Assembly: GCA_036513315.1 (NCBI GenBank)
Contig: DATBZF010000093.1
Span: forward strand, 19,496 to 83,495
Length of the DNA stretch: 64,000 nucleotides
Origin: Roseiarcus sp036513315
GTDB taxonomy: Bacteria > Pseudomonadota > Alphaproteobacteria > Rhizobiales > Beijerinckiaceae
Direction of reading: 5' to 3'
Made by a program: the position numbers and the translations under genes. Position 1 is the first letter of the stretch, and each line of letters begins with the position of its first letter. The notes beneath the pieces are model-generated. The model saw nothing but the letters and a program-made list of their open reading frames with translations, had not been told where the DNA came from and searched no databases. This document shows positions 60,826 to 64,000 of the stretch, one piece after another.

Positions 60826-61680
60826 TCATCGCCCGACGACCGGCGTGCCGCTGGCAGCACGCAAGCGTTCCAGTTGATATGTCGCAGCGGCGCGCTTTTC
60901 CGGATCTTCCGCGAGGGCCGAGCACCATACCGTCACGCAGACGCTGCGCAGGTCCTTCATCACCGCGTAGAGTTGAAGGTCGAGCGAGCGGAAGGCCGGC
61001 AAATGCGGCGCGCCCGTCGCGTCCCACTCGCGCGGTCCGAGGCTGGCGGCTTCAAAATCCATCCACAAAGGCCCGCGCGGCGTGATGAAGACATTCCCCA
61101 TATGGGCGTCGCCGTGAATGGGGCATGGTGAAAAGTCGAACCTGGCGAGCGATCGAATTGATCGGTCGTAGGCTCGGAGGAGAAACGCGCGATCCTCGGC
61201 ATCGAGCGCCGACAACGCGCTGGAATCGCGTAATTGCGCCGCGCATTCCTCGATCCTGTCCGCAAAGGATGGAAGTTCGCCGGAATAAGTGGCGAAAGCG
61301 TCATGTACGCGTTGCAATGCGCCGGCGGCGTCAGCGACCGCCGCATTATCTTCGTAGTCAGCCTTAACGTGGCGGATATGCGGCCACAAGCTGACCAACA
61401 TCCCTTCTTCGATATAAGGCTCCGACGACATTATCGCGCTCGGCCCGACGACCGGAGCGCCGCGCTCGATGAGATAGCGTGAGACTGCGAGCTCGCGATT
61501 TTCCGCAGCGAAACTCTTGTCGTCCGCTGGCGCGATTCGCGCAACGATCTCGCTCGACGGCAGCAAAATGCAGACGCGACGAGAGCTATAAAGGACAGTT
61601 GGATTCGCTTGCGCGAGTCCTGCCCGCCGCGCGACCTTCCGCGCTGCGCGCCGAGCGCGCGACAGGAATACGTCATCCAA
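60826..61680 (-). CDS. Aminoglycoside phosphotransferase-fold (APH) protein
   Basis: A 284-residue protein of the APH/choline-kinase fold. The catalytic loop is PCPIHGDAHMGNVFITP (HGDxxxxN: Asp and Asn) and the metal motif is LWMDFEAASLGPREWD (Asp). RIAPADDKSFAAENRELAVS holds the expected N-lobe Glu. There is no reason to call it a resistance enzyme; many such proteins phosphorylate sugars or small molecules. The start ATG is at 61680. It lies upstream of the iron operon on the same strand, 361 bp away, and is probably independent. Confidence 0.85.
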   Translation of the reverse strand: MDDVFLSRARRAARKVARRAGLAQANPTVLYSSRRVCILLPSSEIVARIAPADDKSFAAENRELAVSRYLIERGAPVVGPSAIMSSEPYIEEGMLVSLWPHIRHVKADYEDNAAVADAAGALQRVHDAFATYSGELPSFADRIEECAAQLRDSSALSALDAEDRAFLLRAYDRSIRSLARFDFSPCPIHGDAHMGNVFITPRGPLWMDFEAASLGPREWDATGAPHLPAFRSLDLQLYAVMKDLRSVCVTVWCSALAEDPEKRAAATYQLERLRAASGTPVVGR

Positions 61681-61794
61681 TGGCGCAAGCTTTCTCGTCA
61701 GAATTCTGCTGGCCTCGACGCCGCGTCCCCCCGCGGCCGCCGGCCCGCCGCGGGGTTTCCATTGGCGTCAAACCTCAACGCAGGTCGATAGGGA

Positions 61795-62055
61795 TCAGAA
61801 CGCCTTCCACTCGCCGCCATGCCAATAGCCGCGGCCCTCGTGTTCGCGCCAGGCATGATGCTCGCCTTCCTTCCATTTCCAATTGTCGGGATGGACGGTC
61901 AGGCCAAATTCGGGGCGATATTCATACTCGCCATGGACATGCCAGCAATCGCCTTCGGCGTTGCAGACAATACGCGCCGAGGCGCTAGCGGTGGAAACAG
62001 CCAGGGCGCTCGCGCCGAGAAGCGCGGCGAATGTAATTCTGCTCAACGTGTTCAT
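61795..62055 (-). CDS. Small secreted hypothetical protein rich in Trp, His and Glu
   Basis: An 86-residue protein with a clear signal peptide (ITFAALLGASALAVSTASAS) and a mature part of about 60 residues that starts RIVCNAEGDCWHVHGEY. It contains one pair of cysteines and several W/H residues (NWKWKEGEHHAWREHEGRGY). I recall similar small exported proteins in Bradyrhizobium and relatives, but no function is known. Metal binding is conceivable given the His and Glu content and the adjacent zur, but that is speculation. Confidence 0.75.
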   Translation of the reverse strand: MNTLSRITFAALLGASALAVSTASASARIVCNAEGDCWHVHGEYEYRPEFGLTVHPDNWKWKEGEHHAWREHEGRGYWHGGEWKAF

Positions 62056-62190
62056 TCAGAAATCCTCTCTTCCGTTGCGGTTCCCCCAAACGGATGATCG
62101 TGAGGATGGTTCCAAAATCAGACGTTTCAAAAAGCGGCGATTTGCGGCGGCTTTCATTCGGACAAGAAAAACGGTCGCCCCCGCTTGGCG

Positions 62191-62667
62191 TTATTCGGCT
62201 GGATGGGCCTCATGACGACAGCTCTCGCACAGCCCCTCGATCTCGACAACCTGGCGCTGAGTCACGAAGCCCACCTTGGCCGCGGTGGCCTGCACAAGTT
62301 TGTCGAAATTGGCGTTCTCGATCTCGTCGGTACGCCCGCAGCGCCCGCAGATCAGCAGGATGCCCTGATGGTCGTGGCCGAGATGCGCGCAGGGCGCGTA
62401 GGCGTTGCGGCTTTCGATCTTGTGTACGAAGCCGTTGGCGAGGAAGAAATCCAGCGTGCGGTAGACGGTCGGCGGCGCGACCGCTTTATGTTGCGCGCGC
62501 GATAATTCCTCGATGATCGCGTAAGCCCCCAGGGGCGCCGGCGCCCGGGCGACGATCGACAGAATCTGGCGGCGTAAGGGTGTGAGATGCAGGCCCTTGG
62601 CGGCGCAGGATTGCTCGACCTGCGCCGCCCAATGGTTTTTCTCGTGTTTATGAAGATGCGCGTCCAT
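62191..62667 (-). CDS. zur: Fur-family regulator, Zur type
   Basis: A 158-residue zinc-sensing repressor. It has the Fur winged helix (LTPLRRQILSIVARAPAPLGAYAI..., then PPTVYRTLDFFLANGFVH), a His-rich sensor (HLGHDHQGILLICGRCGR) and two CxxC pairs (CGRC, CESC) for the structural zinc. The ATG at 62667 fits the start of the protein; the frame upstream is open but not protein-like. It faces znuC across a spacer with a Zur-box-like palindrome. The neighbouring znu genes make Zur much more likely than Fur or PerR. Confidence 0.9.
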   Translation of the reverse strand: MDAHLHKHEKNHWAAQVEQSCAAKGLHLTPLRRQILSIVARAPAPLGAYAIIEELSRAQHKAVAPPTVYRTLDFFLANGFVHKIESRNAYAPCAHLGHDHQGILLICGRCGRTDEIENANFDKLVQATAAKVGFVTQRQVVEIEGLCESCRHEAHPAE

Positions 62668-63055
62668 CGTTGTTCCATAGCACAGACCGACCGCCTGCAC
62701 CCGCCGGCGAACGCCGCGCTTGCAGTCCGGAATGTTATAAAATAACAATCAATCCTCGCCGGCGCCAGCAATCCGACCGGTGGACCTAGTTTAGCGCTTT
62801 CAGAGAAAGACAAAGCCGCCTTGCTCGCCCTTGCCTGCCGTCGTCATGCGCGAACGCCGCGCCGGCCTTGGCCGATCCGGTCACAATCGGCGCCGTGGCG
62901 TGACGCTGACGTGCAAGAAGGCCGGCGACAAACCGTATTTGTGTTATAATTTCAGCACAATTCAGGACCGTGGGAAATAGATTGACTGTCCATCTGCCCT
63001 TTCCCGACTCGAACCAGCCCGATGCGCGCGATGAGACGTTTGCCAGCGGGGCTTC
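62668..63055. other. zur / znuC divergent promoter region
   Basis: No gene supported in 388 bp; the znuA gene often found here is missing. Besides the palindrome at 62733 there is TATAAT at 62945-62950, a perfect -10 sequence about 106 bp before znuC. It is flanked by TTGTG/CACAA arms (62939-62943, 62956-62960) and shares the GTTATAA half-site of the palindrome. This could be a second, degenerate Zur site on the znuC promoter. Confidence 0.5.
62733..62747. promoter_or_regulatory. Candidate Zur box (perfect 6-3-6 palindrome)
   Basis: TGTTAT-AAA-ATAACA, 66 bp upstream of zur. It agrees with the TGTTATA...TATAACA character of proteobacterial Zur boxes as I know them. Autoregulation of zur is the simplest reading; action on znuC is possible. 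Confidence 0.6.
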
Positions 63056-63907
63056 GTGAGCGCGCTTTCCTTCGATCAGGTTTCAATCCAGCTCGGCGGC
63101 CGGACTATTCTGGCCTCCGTTAGTTTTGCGGTCGAGAATGGCGAATTCATTGGCATGCTAGGCGCCAACGGCGCCGGCAAGACGACGCTTATGCGCGCCG
63201 CCCTCGGGCTGGTTCCGCTCAAGGGCGGCGCGATCAGCGTTCTCAGCCGGCCCACCTCGCGCGGCAATGGCGCGATCGGCTACATGCCCCAGGCGCGCGG
63301 CAATCTCCCGGGACTGCGCCGCCTGACTGGCTACGACATCGTCGCCTCCGCCGCGGGCGGCGCCGGCTGGGGGCTGCCGCGTCTCGACGCGGCGATGCGC
63401 CGGGAAATTGACTGGGCGCTGGAGGCGGTCGACGCGCGCGATCTGGCGCGCCGTTCGCTCGGCGAATTATCCGGCGGCGAGCGCCAGCGCCTACTGCTTT
63501 CCCAGGCCTTACTTGGCCGCCCCAGGCTTCTTCTACTCGACGAGCCGCTGATCAGCCTCGATCCCGGCCATCAGAAAAGCGTCGTCGAAATCGTCAGGCG
63601 GCTGCGCGAGGAACTGAAGATCGCGATCATTTTCAGCGCGCATGAACTGAACCCGCTGATTCACGCGATCGACCGCGTGCTCTATCTCGGCGCCGGCAAC
63701 GCCGTGCTTGGCGCTGTCGACGAAGTGATCACCGGGCCTGTCCTGTCGCGGCTCTACGGCACGGACATTGAAGTGGTGCGCATCAATGACCGAGTCTTCG
63801 TCATGGCGGGCGATGTCGATGTCGAACGCGACGCGCATCGGCATGATGAGGAGGGCGGCCATCATCACGCGGGTGGCCAACACGATCACGATGGCGCCCA
63901 TGTTTGA
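63056..63907 (+). CDS. znuC: ZnuC, zinc ABC transporter ATP-binding protein
   Basis: A 283-residue ATPase for high-affinity zinc uptake. Walker A is GANGAGKTT, the signature GELSGGERQRLLLSQALLG, and Walker B LLLLDEPLISLDPGH. The C-terminal tail is His-rich (HRHDEEGGHHHAGGQHDHDG), which is unusual for an ATPase and suggests zinc binding. The start is GTG at 63056. Its end overlaps the next gene, an ATG at 63891 or 63900. The Zur gene and a likely Zur box lie directly upstream on the other strand. Confidence 0.92.
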   Translation: MSALSFDQVSIQLGGRTILASVSFAVENGEFIGMLGANGAGKTTLMRAALGLVPLKGGAISVLSRPTSRGNGAIGYMPQARGNLPGLRRLTGYDIVASAAGGAGWGLPRLDAAMRREIDWALEAVDARDLARRSLGELSGGERQRLLLSQALLGRPRLLLLDEPLISLDPGHQKSVVEIVRRLREELKIAIIFSAHELNPLIHAIDRVLYLGAGNAVLGAVDEVITGPVLSRLYGTDIEVVRINDRVFVMAGDVDVERDAHRHDEEGGHHHAGGQHDHDGAHV

Positions 63908-64000
63908 CTATGATTTCATGCGCACCGCCTTCGCGGCCGCCGGCATTGTCGCGCTTCTCTCCGGGACCGTCGGCTTCTTCCTCGTGCTGCGCGGCCAGAC
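63900..64000 (+). CDS. znuB: ZnuB, zinc ABC transporter permease (partial, 3' end outside window)
   Basis: The first 33 codons only (MFDYDFMRTAFAAAGIVALL, then a hydrophobic stretch). They match the N-terminus of ABC-3 family permeases such as ZnuB. The start is ATG 63900 (or 63891), overlapping the end of znuC by eight bases. The rest lies beyond the window. Confidence 0.85.
   Translation, partial: MFDYDFMRTAFAAAGIVALLSGTVGFFLVLRGQ

Noticed and set aside
60826..61680. Antibiotic-resistance aminoglycoside kinase
   Set aside because: The fold is APH-like, but the family is broad and there is no resistance context.

Overview
The window is a GC-rich, densely coded alphaproteobacterial chromosome segment. 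I infer Hyphomicrobiales (Rhizobiales), possibly near Beijerinckiaceae or Methylocystaceae. The reasons are gene content and order: an alpha/beta-hydrolase gene divergent from a cysteine desulfurase-sufB-sufC-sufD-sufS-sufT run, an ATP12-type F1 assembly chaperone, separate pccA and pccB, an Irr-like TTAGAA-N3-TTCTAA palindrome, and the short inverted 'TCATGGCCGGGC...' repeat common in this order. I saw no rRNA, tRNA, CRISPR array, insertion sequence or prophage gene. The genus assignment is only a guess.

Layout. 1-1825: partial RNase D and an alpha/beta hydrolase, both on the minus strand. 2133-9453: SUF iron-sulfur cluster operon carrying two cysteine desulfurases, a VOC protein and a cupin between sufB and sufC, but no sufA. 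9872-14663: PrkA kinase, YeaH and SpoVR stress operon. 14710-17654: DUF29 protein, fluoride exporter, pseudouridine synthase and ATP12 chaperone. 17655-19060: a patchwork in which the 3' end of the ATP12 gene recurs twice more around two small hypothetical genes. 19108-23763: class III nucleotide cyclase with a linked solute-binding protein, then pccB. 23945-29726: GGDEF-EAL protein, a membrane/hotdog-thioesterase fusion, and DUF4239 and DUF6314 proteins. 30014-34435: orphan carbamoyltransferase, orphan NMT1-type binding protein with a structured leader, and a small conserved hypothetical. 34528-37053: pccA and an RlpA-like protein. 37692-44071: complete Liv-type ABC importer with a phenylacetate-CoA-ligase-like enzyme. 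44170-54151: DUF1127 protein, LysR regulator, DUF255 thioredoxin-like protein, GyrI-like protein, 2OG oxygenase, carboxylesterase, nucleoside hydrolase, transglutaminase-like protein and homoserine dehydrogenase. 54205-60464 (minus strand): Fbp-type Fe(III) importer in one operon with a secreted beta-propeller and a Tat-exported DyP peroxidase. 60826-64000: APH-fold protein, small secreted protein, Zur, and the start of znuCB.

Two themes link the genes. The first is metal and Fe-S homeostasis. The SUF operon and the Fbp/propeller/DyP operon have related palindromes in front of them, which would put cluster assembly and iron import under one iron regulator, and Zur with ZnuCB handles zinc. The second is acyl-CoA metabolism: PccA with PccB, plus a Liv importer tied to an acyl-CoA ligase.

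The points I would look at first are the iron operon that combines FbpABC with a propeller and a DyP peroxidase, the triplicated ATP12 gene end with two perfect AT-rich palindromes beside it, the transporter-like/hotdog fusion, and the cupin translationally coupled to sufB.
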